A DNA stretch of 64,000 nucleotides from Anaeromyxobacter sp. (lineage in GTDB: Bacteria; Myxococcota; Myxococcia; Myxococcales; Anaeromyxobacteraceae), in assembly GCA_025360965.1 (NCBI GenBank), contig JANYBC010000255.1, positions 1-64,000 of the forward strand. Reading direction: 5' to 3'. The number at the start of each line of letters is the position of its first letter. The first letter of the stretch is position 1. The position numbers and the translations under genes were made by a program. Under the pieces are notes generated by a model. That model had not been told where the DNA came from and did no database searches. It saw nothing but the letters and a program-made list of their open reading frames with translations. This document shows, piece by piece, positions 27,320 to 35,802 of this stretch.

Positions 27320-27607
27320 ATGTGCCTCGGAGTCCCAGGAAAGGTGCTGGCCATCGACGGGATGGTGGCCACCGTCGACTTCTTCGGCGTCAAGAAGGAG
27401 CTGCGGCTCGACATCGTGGACGAGCCCGTCACCGTGGGTGACTACGTGCTCAACCACGTCGGCTACGCCATCCGCCGCATCCCGCCCGAGGAGGTCCAGG
27501 AGACGCTGGCGCTCTTCGAGCAGATCCTCGACATCACCGGCGCGCGCGAGGACCTGATGGCGATGGACGTGCAGGGCGAGATCGCGGCCGGCAGGGCCAA
27601 GGCCTGA
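27320..27607 (+). CDS. hypC: Hydrogenase maturation chaperone HypC
   Basis: 95-residue chaperone that works with HypD to assemble Fe(CN)2CO and deliver it to the large subunit. It begins MCLGVPGKVLAID with the essential Cys2 after the start methionine, and includes YVLNHVGYAIRRI. A GAAGGGAG ribosome site sits just before the ATG. It is 15 bp after hypF and 10 bp before hypD. Confidence 0.96.
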   Translation: MCLGVPGKVLAIDGMVATVDFFGVKKELRLDIVDEPVTVGDYVLNHVGYAIRRIPPEEVQETLALFEQILDITGAREDLMAMDVQGEIAAGRAKA

Positions 27608-27617
27608 GCGGCCCGCC

Positions 27618-28772
27618 ATGGCCAAGGACCTGACGCAGGAGCTCAAGTTCCGCGACCCGGCCAAGGCCCGCGCGCTGGCCGAGGCCATGCAGCGCAACCT
27701 GGACGCCATCGGCCGCGAGGTCTCGGTGATGCACGTCTGCGGCAGCCACGAGCAGGCCATCGCCCGCTTCGGCCTGCGGGCGGTGCTGCCCAGGCAGCTG
27801 CAGCTCATCATGGGGCCGGGTTGCCCGGTCTGCGTCACCGACGGACCCGAGGTGGACGAGGCGGTGGCGCTGGCCGGCATGGGCGTCCACGTCTGCACCT
27901 ACGGCGACATGTTGCGGCTGCCCGGCACCTCCCGCTCGCTGGCCGACGCCCAGGCCGACGGCGGCAAGGTCCACGTCGTCTACTCGGTCGACCAGGCGGT
28001 CGAGCTGGCCAGGGCCCACCCGGCCGAGGAGGTGGTCTTCTTCGCCTCCGGCTTCGAGACCACCGCGGTGGCCACCGCCGCCGCCGCGCTGGCCCAGCCG
28101 CCGAAGAACTTCTCCATCCTCTCGGTCCACAAGTACGTGCCGGCCGCCATGGATCTGGTGGCCCAGTCGAAGCAGACGAAGATCGAGGGGTTCATCGCCG
28201 CCGGCCACGCCGCCATCATCACCGGCTGGGCCATCTTCGAGCCCTTCGCGCAGAAGACCAACACCCCGGTGGTGGTGGCCGGCTTCGAGCCGCTCGACGT
28301 GCTGGCCTCGATCGTCAAGCTGACCGATCTCATCCGCGAGCGGAAGGCCGAGGTCTTCAACGCCTACCCGCGCTGCGTCACCAGGGAGGGGAGCCAGCCG
28401 GCCCAGCGGGTGCTCTGGAAGGTCTTCGAGGCCCGCTCCGGGAAGTGGCGCGGCATCGCCGAGGTGCCTGAAGGGAACCTCGACCTGCGCCCCGAGTTCG
28501 CGCACCTCGACGCCCGCAAGCGCTTCCGCATCGACACCGGCGCGGTCCGCGACGAGGCGGCCTCCGGGCTGGAGGCCGAGTGCATCTGCGGCACCATCAT
28601 GATGGGGCTGGCCAGCCCGCACGACTGCACGCTCTTCGGCAAGGCCTGCGTCCCGGAGTCGCCGGTGGGGGCCTGCATGGTCTCCTCCGAGGGGACCTGC
28701 CGCATCTGGCACACCTACGGCGGGGCCCCGGACCTCCGCGGCGTCGGCCTGCCGGCCAGCTCGGAAGGATAG
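27618..28772 (+). CDS. hypD: Hydrogenase maturation scaffold HypD
   Basis: [4Fe-4S] scaffold on which the Fe(CN)2CO group is built together with HypC and HypE. Signature motifs are MHVCGSHEQAI (active Cys), MGPGCPVCVT, and the C-terminal cluster cysteines in AECICGTIM, GKACVPESPVGACMVSSEGTC. 384 residues fits the family. It sits in the operon with 10 bp to hypC and 6 bp to hypE. Confidence 0.96.
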   Translation: MAKDLTQELKFRDPAKARALAEAMQRNLDAIGREVSVMHVCGSHEQAIARFGLRAVLPRQLQLIMGPGCPVCVTDGPEVDEAVALAGMGVHVCTYGDMLRLPGTSRSLADAQADGGKVHVVYSVDQAVELARAHPAEEVVFFASGFETTAVATAAAALAQPPKNFSILSVHKYVPAAMDLVAQSKQTKIEGFIAAGHAAIITGWAIFEPFAQKTNTPVVVAGFEPLDVLASIVKLTDLIRERKAEVFNAYPRCVTREGSQPAQRVLWKVFEARSGKWRGIAEVPEGNLDLRPEFAHLDARKRFRIDTGAVRDEAASGLEAECICGTIMMGLASPHDCTLFGKACVPESPVGACMVSSEGTCRIWHTYGGAPDLRGVGLPASSEG

Positions 28773-28778
28773 GGGACG

Positions 28779-29801
28779 ATGGAGAAGCTGGTCCAGAAGA
28801 TCGGGCTGAAGCACGGGTCGGGCGGACGCGCCATGCGGCAGCTCATCGAGGAGGTCTTCCTCGAGTTGGCCTCGCCGGTAGACGGGATCGGCCTCTCGGC
28901 CCTCGACGACGGCGCCGCGCTGCGCATCGGCGACCAGTGGCTGGTGGTGACCACCGACTCGCACGTGGTCCACCCCATCTTCTTCCCGGGCGGCGACATC
29001 GGGCGCATCAGCGTGTCGGGCACCGTCAACGATCTCGCCATGATGGGCGCCACCGAGCCCATGGGGCTGACCTGCGCGGTGATCCTCGAGGACGGGTTCC
29101 CGCGCGCCGACCTGGAGCGCATCCGCGACTCGATGAAGGCGACGGCGCTGGAGGCCGGCGCCCCCTTCGTCACCGGCGACACCAAGGTGGTGGGGCGCGG
29201 CGACGCCGACGGCATCTTCATCAACACCACCGGCGTGGCCCTGACCCGGCGGGTGGTCACCGACGCCGGGCTGCGGGCCGGCGACCTGCTGATCATCACC
29301 GGCACCATTGGCGACCACGGCATGGCCATCATGTCGAAGCGCCACGACCTCGGGCTGCAGGGCGATCTGCGCTCCGACGTGGCCCCCATCAACGGGCTGA
29401 TCCGCGCCGCGCTGGCGGCCGGCGGCGATGACGTGGTGGCCATGAAGGACCCGACCCGCGGCGGCGTGGCCGGCTCGCTCCACGAGATGGCGGCCAAGGG
29501 GAAGGTCGGCGTCCTCATCGACGAGCAGGCGGTCCCGGTCCGCGACGAGGTGCGGGCGGCTGGCGACATGCTCGGCATCGATCCCCTGCTGGTGGCCAAC
29601 GAGGGCAAGGCGGTCATCGGGGTGCGCGCCGCCTCGGCCGGGAAGGTGCTGGCCGCCCTGCGCGCCCACCCGCTCGGCCGCGACGCCGCCATCTTCGCCC
29701 GCGCCCTCGGCGAGCGGCCCGGCGCGGTGATCCTCGACACCGGCCTCGGCAAGCGGCTGCTGGCCGAGCCCGAGGGGGAGCTGCTCCCCCGCATCTGCTG
29801 A
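28779..29801 (+). CDS. hypE: Hydrogenase maturation dehydratase HypE
   Basis: Takes carbamoyl from HypF onto its C-terminal cysteine and dehydrates it to thiocyanate with ATP. PurM-like fold; LKHGSGGRAMRQLI at the start, ALDDGAAL and GDTKVVGRGDADGIF for ATP/metal binding. The protein ends in ...LLPRIC, the canonical PRIC tail carrying the acceptor cysteine, so it should be active. 340 residues. An AGGGGA ribosome site precedes the ATG. Confidence 0.96.
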   Translation: MEKLVQKIGLKHGSGGRAMRQLIEEVFLELASPVDGIGLSALDDGAALRIGDQWLVVTTDSHVVHPIFFPGGDIGRISVSGTVNDLAMMGATEPMGLTCAVILEDGFPRADLERIRDSMKATALEAGAPFVTGDTKVVGRGDADGIFINTTGVALTRRVVTDAGLRAGDLLIITGTIGDHGMAIMSKRHDLGLQGDLRSDVAPINGLIRAALAAGGDDVVAMKDPTRGGVAGSLHEMAAKGKVGVLIDEQAVPVRDEVRAAGDMLGIDPLLVANEGKAVIGVRAASAGKVLAALRAHPLGRDAAIFARALGERPGAVILDTGLGKRLLAEPEGELLPRIC

Positions 29802-29820
29802 GGCGAGGCGGGCCCCCGGC

Positions 29821-30165
29821 ATGCACGAGTACTCGCTGGTCGAAGCGCTCATCACCCGGGTCGAGGCCGAGGTCCACCGGCGCAAGGCGCTCAAGGTCCA
29901 CGGCCTCTCGGTGCGCATCGGCGAGCTGGCCGGGGTCGACGCCGGCCTCTTCCAGACCGCCTACGACACCTTCCGGGCCGGCACCGTCTGCGCCGAGGCC
30001 CCGCTCACCATGCGGCGCATCCCCGCCAGCTGGTCCTGCCCGAGCTGCCGCGCCGTCATCCCTCGCGGCGCGCCGCTCCGCTGCGACGCCTGCGCCGCGC
30101 CGGCCCGCCTCGACGACGGCGGCGACGCCCTCACCCTCGACGGGATCGACCTCGAGGTGCCGTGA
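29821..30165 (+). CDS. hypA: Nickel metallochaperone HypA
   Basis: Delivers nickel to the hydrogenase large subunit with HypB. It begins MHEYSLVEALI, where His2 is the nickel ligand. The zinc-ribbon has WSCPSCRAVI and LRCDACAAPA. 114 residues is normal. It is 19 bp after hypE and before hypB in the same operon. Confidence 0.94.
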   Translation: MHEYSLVEALITRVEAEVHRRKALKVHGLSVRIGELAGVDAGLFQTAYDTFRAGTVCAEAPLTMRRIPASWSCPSCRAVIPRGAPLRCDACAAPARLDDGGDALTLDGIDLEVP

Positions 30166-30201
30166 TGCGCTCCATCGTCTGGCGTGGAAAGGGTCACTGA
30201 C

Positions 30202-30945
30202 ATGTGCACCACCTGTGGCTGCGGCGATACCGAGCTGGTCCCGGTGGAGCTTCACGAGAAGATCCTGGCCGGCAACGATCGGGCGGCCAGGCACAACCGC
30301 GAGCACTTCCTCGAGGCCGGCGTGCTGGCCCTCAACCTGATGGGCTCCCCTGGCGCCGGCAAGACCGCGGTGCTCGAGGCCACCGCCCGGGCCGCCGCGC
30401 CCAAGGGCTGGCGGCTCGGCGCGGTCTCGGCCGACCTCGCCACCGACAACGACGCGGTCCGGCTCGTCAAGGCCGGCATCCCCTCGCACGCCATCACCAC
30501 CGGGCAGGCCTGCCACCTCGACGCCGACCTGGTGCACCGCTCGCTCCACGGCATCGCCTGGCAGAGGACCGACGTCTTCTTCATCGAGAACGTCGGCAAC
30601 CTGGTCTGCCCGGCCATCTACGACCTCGGGCAGGCCGCCAACGTGGTGGTGCTCTCGGTCACCGAGGGTGAGGACAAGCCGCTCAAGTACCCGACCATGT
30701 TCCTGGCCGCCGACCTGGTGGTGGTCTCGAAGTGCGATCTCATCCCGCACCTCGACTTCGACATGGCGGCGCTCGACGACGCCATCGCCCGGGTCATGCC
30801 CAGGCCGCGGGTCTTGAAGCTCTCGGCACGCACCGGCCAGGGGCTCGACCAGTGGGTGGCCTGGATCGAGGAGCAGCGGCTGGCGCACGGGCTGGTCGGC
30901 AAGGTGGCGGGGCTTGCGGCGCACGTCCACGCGCCGAAGCCGTAG
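30202..30945 (+). CDS. hypB: Hydrogenase nickel-incorporation GTPase HypB
   Basis: GTPase that drives nickel insertion. The start is ATG at 30202, after GAAAGGG at good distance; the track GTG at 30184 adds six residues and moves the ribosome site inside. The chosen N-terminus MCTTCGCG is the high-affinity nickel site. Walker A is GSPGAGKTAVLEA, switch segments include ENVGNLVCPAIYDLG with the second metal site, and NKxD reads SKCD. There is no histidine-rich stretch, so nickel storage is not expected. Last gene of the hyp operon, with a strong hairpin at its stop codon. Confidence 0.95.
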   Translation: MCTTCGCGDTELVPVELHEKILAGNDRAARHNREHFLEAGVLALNLMGSPGAGKTAVLEATARAAAPKGWRLGAVSADLATDNDAVRLVKAGIPSHAITTGQACHLDADLVHRSLHGIAWQRTDVFFIENVGNLVCPAIYDLGQAANVVVLSVTEGEDKPLKYPTMFLAADLVVVSKCDLIPHLDFDMAALDDAIARVMPRPRVLKLSARTGQGLDQWVAWIEEQRLAHGLVGKVAGLAAHVHAPKP

Positions 30946-30966
30946 GGCCCGGCGGCGACCGGGCCC
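30945..30966 (+). terminator. GC-rich hairpin at the end of the hyp operon
   Basis: GGGCCCGG and CCGGGCCC form a perfect 8-bp stem around a 6-nt loop, starting on the last base of the hypB stop codon. There is no U-tract afterwards, so it may slow or stabilise the 3' end rather than act as a classical intrinsic terminator. Confidence 0.55.
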
Positions 30967-31016
30967 GCCATGCCAGGTTCCTTGTCGCGGCCCGCGGCTT
31001 GCTCTTCCGCGAGGGC

Positions 31017-32606
31017 ATGGCCCCACGGTACGAGCCTGTCGAGAGCTGGGAGCGCCGGCCCGGCGCGGCCACGGCGCCGCTCGGCGGATACCGGCGGCGG
31101 GAGCCGGAGAATACCCTGCTCCACCAGGTGGTGCGGGGGCGGCTGGAGCCTTTCCTGGCCTCGGTCCGGGAGCGGAGCGCCACCGGACGTGGGCTGCCCT
31201 CGCACGTCGAGCGCGACCTGCGGGCCTACCTCGACTGCGGGATCTTGGGTCGGGGCTTCGCGCGAATCCGCTGTCCCGACTGCGGTTTCGAGCGATTGGT
31301 GGCCTTCTCGTGCAAGGCGCGGTCCTGCCCGAGCTGCAACGCCCGGCGCATGGAGGACGCCGCCGAGCACCTCGTCCACGACGTCTTCCCGCGGGTGCCG
31401 GTCAGGCAGTGAGTGCTCTCCTTCCCGCGGAGGCTCCGGTTCCTGGCGGCACGGGATCCGGCCTTCTGCTCGAGGCTGCTCGACCTCTTCACGCGGGCCG
31501 TCTTCGCCTGGCAGCGGCGGCGCGGCCGGCTGGCTGGGGTGGCCGGTCCGCGGACCGGCGGCTGTACCGCGGTCCAGCGATTCGGCTCGGCCATCAACTT
31601 GAACGTCCACTTCCATACGCTGATCCCCGACGGCGTCTTCGACCTGTCGCGGCCTGGTAGGGGGCTCTTCGTCCGGCTGCCGGCGCCGAGTGACCAGGAG
31701 CTGGAGCGGATCCTGACCAGGATCATCCGGAAGGTGGCCCGGGTCGTCTCGGCCGACGAGTCGTTGGCGCGGGCGCTCGACGACGATGACGCCTTCGCCG
31801 AGCTTCAGGCGGCCGAGGTGGACCGGCGGATGCGCTTCCCCGATCCCTTCAAGCACGCCCGCCACTCGGTCGCCCTCGACGGCTACTCGCTCCACGCCGG
31901 GGTGCGGATCCACGAGCACGACCGCGCCGGGCTGGAGCAGCTCTGCCGGTATGCGGTCCGGCCGCCCTTCGCGCTTCACCGGCTCTCCCAGGGGCCGGAC
32001 GGGAAGCTGCTCTACAAGATGAAGCGGGCGCGGAGTGGTGCGCTCTTCCTGCTGCTCACGCCGGACCAGCTGCTGGCCCGCATCGCCACGCTGGTGCCGC
32101 CTCCGCGGACGCACGCGCTCCGGTACCACGGCGTCTTCGCGCCCAACGCGAAGGACAGGTCCAGAGTGGTGCCGGGGGGAGCGGTCGCGCCGCCCACGGC
32201 GACCGGAGGACGCCTGCCGCACGGCGGACAGGATGGTCTCACGGGCCAGCCACCACCCCGGGCGCTTGCCACGGAGGGCCCCCTTGCCGGTTCAGCGGCG
32301 ACAGCCGGCTTCACCCTCGCCGGGCCCAACGATTCGCCTGAGGACGTCGGGAGCGGCCCTCGATACCGGGTGCCCTGGGCCGAGCTGCTGAGGAAGGTCT
32401 TCTCCCTCGACGTGCTGTCGTGCCCCGAATGCGGCGGGCGAATGGAGTTGATGGCATTCATCGCCGAGGCGGGGGTAGCGAAGAAGATCCTCGACCACCT
32501 CGGGGTGGCCTCTACCGGACCGCCACTGCTGAAGGTCGCGGCGCCTGAGGAGCACGCCGACCCCGGCCCTGAATACGGCGGCGAACATCCTTCCTACGAC
32601 GACTGA
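31017..32606 (+). pseudogene. IS91-family transposase interrupted by one in-frame TGA
   Basis: HUH-type rolling-circle transposase. The first part (from MAPRYEPVESW) contains the N-terminal zinc-ribbon, CPDCGFERLVAFSCKARSCPSC, and ends ...RVPVRQ at TGA 31410-31412. The frame continues directly as VLSFPRRLRFLAARDP. Related transposases read VPVRQWVLS here, so one TGG to TGA change explains the break. The second part carries the HUH motif NLNVHFHTLIPDGVF and the C-terminal segments KMKRARSGALFLLLTPDQLL, ALRYHGVFAPNA and CPECGGRMEL. Apart from the stop the 530 codons are intact, so the inactivation looks recent. Readthrough cannot be excluded. It sits directly behind the hyp operon. Confidence 0.85.
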
Positions 32607-32646
32607 CTGCTGAAGGCTGGGCCCGGGTGTCGGCCGTGGGCGGAGC

Positions 32647-32706
32647 CATGCCCCGGGTTCGCCTTTGCCGCCCATCGCGGCACCCTTGCGGAGCGTCCGG
32701 GGCATG
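32647..32706 (+). repeat. Inverted repeat 3' of the transposase
   Basis: CATGCCCCGG (32647-32656) and CCGGGGCATG (32697-32706) form a perfect 10-bp inverted repeat around 40 nt, and AGCGTCCGGG occurs twice (32692, 32711). This could be part of the element's origin or terminus, as IS91 3' ends carry hairpins. This is inference. Confidence 0.35.
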
Positions 32707-32793
32707 TGGCAGCGTCCGGGAGTCGAAGAAACGGGCTTTGAACCAGTAGGTCCTCTGTCACCATAGCGAACGTTATCAGACGCGAACCGTGGG

Positions 32794-32844
32794 TTGGATC
32801 CCCTACCCCCTTGGATCCCCTACCCCCTTGGATCCCCTACCCCC
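32794..32844 (+). repeat. Three perfect tandem copies of a 17-bp repeat
   Basis: TTGGATCCCCTACCCCC occurs three times head to tail (32794-32810, 32811-32827, 32828-32844) in the 428-bp gap between the IS91 remnant and the ATPase gene. There are no spacers, so it is not a CRISPR. The copies are identical, which points to recent expansion. No other gene is seen in the gap 32607-33034. Confidence 0.9.
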
Positions 32845-33001
32845 TCACATTCGTCGCCTACCCGTAGGCTCGCCGCATTCTCGGCGGTCGGCCCGATTGA
32901 ATCTGTGACCGTGTCCGGCCGCCCGCAAAGCCCCGCCGTGACGCATGAGCGGCGCGCCCCTGGTAGCAGGGCTCGGCGCCCGGCCCCGGTTGGCCATCTG
33001 G

Positions 33002-33029
33002 ACAAGTTATACATATGCGTATAACTTGT
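33002..33029. promoter_or_regulatory. Perfect 28-bp AT-rich palindrome directly upstream of the ATPase start
   Basis: ACAAGTTATAC and GTATAACTTGT (11-bp arms, zero mismatches) flank ATATGC, and the right arm ends 5 bp before the ATG at 33035. It is the most AT-rich stretch nearby. Binding of a dimeric regulator here would block both promoter and ribosome access. It is a strong operator candidate. Confidence 0.7.
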
Positions 33030-33034
33030 GTTCC

Positions 33035-34513
33035 ATGGCTGATCGCCCTGCCGGCCAGCTCGCCTTCGTCCCGCCAGAGCTCCCCGCCCTCCTGCGTGGG
33101 TTGAACAGCTGGTGGAGTCCACCTCATCAGGTCCGGCCTTCCGTGCCGGCCTTCCGGCGCCGCCAGACACGACTGCTCTCGGAGCGGCTTCGTCAGAAGT
33201 CCCCGCTCATCCAGGTGATTCGAGGCCCTCGCCAGGTCGGCAAGACCACGTCGACGCTCCAGCTCGTGGAAGCGCTCCTCGCCGACGGGGTGAAGCCCAC
33301 GGACGTCCTGGTGCTCCGCTTTGACCTGCAGACGCTGCGGGAGGCGGGCGGGCTGCTCGGCCTCGTCCGATGGTTCGAGGCCAACATCCGCCAGCGAGAA
33401 CTCAACAGCGGCGAGCCCGCCTTCCTCCTCCTCGACGAGGTCCACAAGCTTCCGAGGTGGAACGAGGAGGTGAAGCACCTCGCCGAGACGACCCGTGCCC
33501 GGATGGTGGTGACGGGATCCTCCAGCGTCCTGGTCGCCAAGGGTACGCGAGAGAGCCTGGCCGGCCGGGTCGTGACCACCGAGTTTCCCCCCTTCTCCTT
33601 CCGAGAGGTCGTGGAGGCCTGGCACCCCGAGCTCGCGCCCCCGGTCGCGCCACTCCGCTTCCTCAAGACCTTCGACAGCGAGGCTCGAGCGGCCTTCCTG
33701 GAGCTGCACGCCTTTGGCGAGGCTCACGCCCCCCCGCTCGCCCAGGCCCTCGATCGCTACTACAACCGGGGCGGCTATCCGAGGCTCCACTCGGGCGAGG
33801 TCGAGGAGGATGGTTGGGCCGACTACCTCATCGAGACGGTGTTCGATCGGGTCCTCGGCGTCGACATCCCGGACCTCTTTCCCATCCAGCAGCCTCAGCT
33901 CCTCCGGCACCTCTACCTCTCGGTGGCACGGCGAACCGGCCAGGAGGTGAGCCAGCTCGAGCTCGCCGCGGAGGCCAATGCCGCCGGCCTGCGAACCAAC
34001 CAGCCAACGGTCGGGCGCTACCTCCACTACCTGGCGGATGCCCTCCTCATTCGCGAGTTCCGACGCTTCCCGCTCGCCAAGGCCAAGACGGCCCGTGTCC
34101 CTGTCAAGACCACGCTCACCGACCTCGGGGTGCGCAACGCCATCTTCCGCGGCGCCCCGTCGCTATGGGAGTCGACGCCGGACGTGGTCGGCCCGCTCGT
34201 CGAGACCGTCGTCCAGTCTGTGATCCGGGACGCCGACCTCGCGGTCCACTTCTACCGGGAGCGGCTCAACCCGGCGGACCGTCGTTCGCCGTTCCAGGAA
34301 GTCGACTTCGTGGCCGAGCGAACCGACGGGGCGGTGCTACCAATCGAGGTGAAGTTCCGGCGCCGCATCGACGATGCCGACTTCGCTGCGCTCCGCCGCT
34401 TCATGGAGCAGTTCAAGTGCCGGCGCGGCCTCCTCGTGACCCGGGACATGTCCAAGCTGGACGATGATCGGTTGCTGGTCGTGCCGCTCCGGGACTTCCT
34501 GCTGGCCTACTGA
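33035..34513 (+). CDS. AAA_14/DUF4143 family ATPase
   Basis: 492-residue P-loop ATPase of the ArsA/ORC-like AAA_14 plus DUF4143 type. Walker A is RGPRQVGKTTST (about residue 65), Walker B FLLLDEVHKLP (about 130), and sensor TGSSSV. The DUF4143 region (about 290-470) ends with a nuclease-like fold strand, QEVDFVAER...LPIEVKFRR, as usual for the family. Cellular role of the family is poorly known; these genes are scattered in accessory regions. ATG at 33035 is chosen because the track start lies upstream of the palindrome, in non-coding-looking DNA. Less extreme GC at wobble sites than neighbours suggests acquisition. Confidence 0.85.
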   Translation: MADRPAGQLAFVPPELPALLRGLNSWWSPPHQVRPSVPAFRRRQTRLLSERLRQKSPLIQVIRGPRQVGKTTSTLQLVEALLADGVKPTDVLVLRFDLQTLREAGGLLGLVRWFEANIRQRELNSGEPAFLLLDEVHKLPRWNEEVKHLAETTRARMVVTGSSSVLVAKGTRESLAGRVVTTEFPPFSFREVVEAWHPELAPPVAPLRFLKTFDSEARAAFLELHAFGEAHAPPLAQALDRYYNRGGYPRLHSGEVEEDGWADYLIETVFDRVLGVDIPDLFPIQQPQLLRHLYLSVARRTGQEVSQLELAAEANAAGLRTNQPTVGRYLHYLADALLIREFRRFPLAKAKTARVPVKTTLTDLGVRNAIFRGAPSLWESTPDVVGPLVETVVQSVIRDADLAVHFYRERLNPADRRSPFQEVDFVAERTDGAVLPIEVKFRRRIDDADFAALRRFMEQFKCRRGLLVTRDMSKLDDDRLLVVPLRDFLLAY

Positions 34514-34814
34514 CACACCTGCCGCTGAATGACGAAGGCATGAACGCGGAGGTCGACAACGCACGTCGCCAGCGCGGTCCCGCCACCATTGTGGGTGAAG
34601 CGCCCTTCCCTGACTGACCTTCCCTGACCGAGAGGTCCGCCCCGCGGACCATGGTCCGTTGTTCGGCCGGGTTCCGGGCTGCGTGCTGAGACCGCTGCGA
34701 GTTTACGCTGAATCCGTTTTGGGCGCCCAAACCGCAAGAGCGGGGCCACGCACGGGGCGTCCCGGTTGCTATCAAGTTTTGCGCTGGCGCCACCAGAAGC
34801 CGGCGCCAGCACGA
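34514..34814. other. 301-bp convergent gap with two palindromes
   Basis: No gene seen. TTTGGGCGCCCAAA (34718-34731) is a perfect 14-bp palindrome and resembles TTTGGACGTCCAAA inside the HNH gene (8627-8640); both have the extended form TTTGGRCGYCCAAAACG on the minus strand. A 9-bp stem hairpin lies at 34783-34810. Confidence 0.5.
34783..34810 (-). terminator. Hairpin after the CarH-like gene, possible terminator or extragenic palindrome
   Basis: GCTGGCGCC and GGCGCCAGC form a perfect 9-bp stem with a 10-nt loop, 4 bp past the stop of the minus-strand regulator. On the minus strand it is followed by GCAAAACTTG, a short A run but no U-tract. Its sequence resembles the hairpins at 11777-11800 and 40831-40855. 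Confidence 0.45.
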
Positions 34815-35714
34815 TTAAGCCGCCAGCGCCAGCAGGGCCCGCTCGAAGCCGTCGAAGTCCTCGAAGACCAGCGCGCCGGCCGCTTCCAGCAGTGGCCGCG
34901 CCGCCATGGCCCCGACCCCGCCCACCCAGCAGGCGGTCCCGGCCGGCAGCGCGCGAGCCAGCTCGGCCACCGACTGGGGCACGCCCTCACGCGCGTCGGC
35001 CCCGGTCATGGAGAGCACCACGGCACGGGGGTGGAGCCTCCTGGCGGCCGCCACCAGCTCCCGGGTCGGAAGCCCGGGGCCGAAGTAGAACGGCGCGGTC
35101 CCGGCTCCGGTCGCCAGCAGCGCCGCCACCAGCGCACCCAGCTCGTGGGCGTCGCCCTCGGGCGTGGCGATCAGGACCCTCGGCGCACCCGGTGGCGGCT
35201 CGCGCAGGCGGGCCAGCGCGCCGACCAGGCTGCGGATCTCGGCGGTCACCAGGTGCTCCTGCCCGATGGTCAACTTGCCGTCGTGCCAGGCCTCGCCGAC
35301 CAGGCGCATGAGCGGCAGGGCCACGTCGAGGGCCAGCTGCCGCGGCGTCAGCACCACCGCCAGGCGGGTCAGCTCCCGCCGGAGCGAGTCGAGGTCGAAG
35401 CGCACCACCGCGGCGAGCAGCTCTCCGATGGCCACCGGCGTCGAGAGCGGCACGGCCGGCTGTGCGGCCGGCGGCCGGCCGACCAGAGAGCGCAGGTCCT
35501 CGACCGAGAGTGGCGCGACCCGGCCGATGGCGTGGCCACGCTCCACCGCCCGGCGCAGCAGGGAGAGCCGCTCCACGTCGGCCTCGGAGTAGACCCGGCC
35601 GCGCTCGTCCCGCGCAGGAACGACCACGCCGTAGCGCCGCTCCCAGGCTCGCAGGGTGTCGACCGAGATGCCGGTCAGCTTGGCGACGGCGCGGATGGGA
35701 TAGGTGAGCGGCAT
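34815..35714 (-). CDS. MerR-type regulator with B12-binding domain (CarH/LitR-like photoreceptor)
   Basis: 299 residues. N-terminal MerR HTH (IRAVAKLTGISVDTLRAWERRYG), a helical cap, and a cobalamin-binding Rossmann domain. The adenosylcobalamin signature W-x9-EH is present (WHDGKLTIGQEH), as is the B12 His motif DxHxxG (GDAHELG). CarH proteins bind DNA as tetramers in the dark and dissociate when light breaks the Co-C bond, often controlling carotenoid genes. No carotenoid genes are in the window, so its targets are unknown. ATG at 35714 (MPLTYPIRAVAK) is chosen over 35786. The upstream region has TTGCAT-N17-CATATT on the minus strand as a possible promoter. Confidence 0.88.
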   Translation of the reverse strand: MPLTYPIRAVAKLTGISVDTLRAWERRYGVVVPARDERGRVYSEADVERLSLLRRAVERGHAIGRVAPLSVEDLRSLVGRPPAAQPAVPLSTPVAIGELLAAVVRFDLDSLRRELTRLAVVLTPRQLALDVALPLMRLVGEAWHDGKLTIGQEHLVTAEIRSLVGALARLREPPPGAPRVLIATPEGDAHELGALVAALLATGAGTAPFYFGPGLPTRELVAAARRLHPRAVVLSMTGADAREGVPQSVAELARALPAGTACWVGGVGAMAARPLLEAAGALVFEDFDGFERALLALAA

Positions 35715-35802
35715 CGGGGTGCTCCGGCTGTCCAGGTAACGTCCGGCAGTTGACCCTAATATGTCCGCCCTGCGTACATGATGCAACCCTGTTTGGTCCC
35801 TC

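Larger units (their letters stand above)
30967..32760 (+). mobile_element. IS91-like element, ends not defined
   Basis: The stretch between the hyp terminator and the 17-bp repeats is filled by the transposase reading frame plus about 150 bp of 3' flank with hairpin potential. IS91 elements lack terminal inverted repeats and target duplications, so the exact ends cannot be read off; the stated limits are only the surrounding landmarks. Confidence 0.4.

Noticed and set aside
24584-27898. 1104-residue minus-strand ORF opposite the hydrogenase protease gene, hypF and hypC
   Set aside because: Low-complexity Arg/Gly/Pro/His composition, no domain, and antisense to recognised genes; typical of GC-rich DNA.
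31410-31412. Selenocysteine or programmed readthrough at the transposase TGA
   Set aside because: No reason for Sec at a Trp position and no clear SECIS-like hairpin noticed; a nonsense mutation is simpler.
31413-32606. Second half of the transposase as a separate gene with GTG start
   Set aside because: The frame is continuous with the first half through one TGA, and relatives have one protein with Trp there.
32794-32844. CRISPR array
   Set aside because: Perfect direct repeats with no spacers, only three units, no cas genes.
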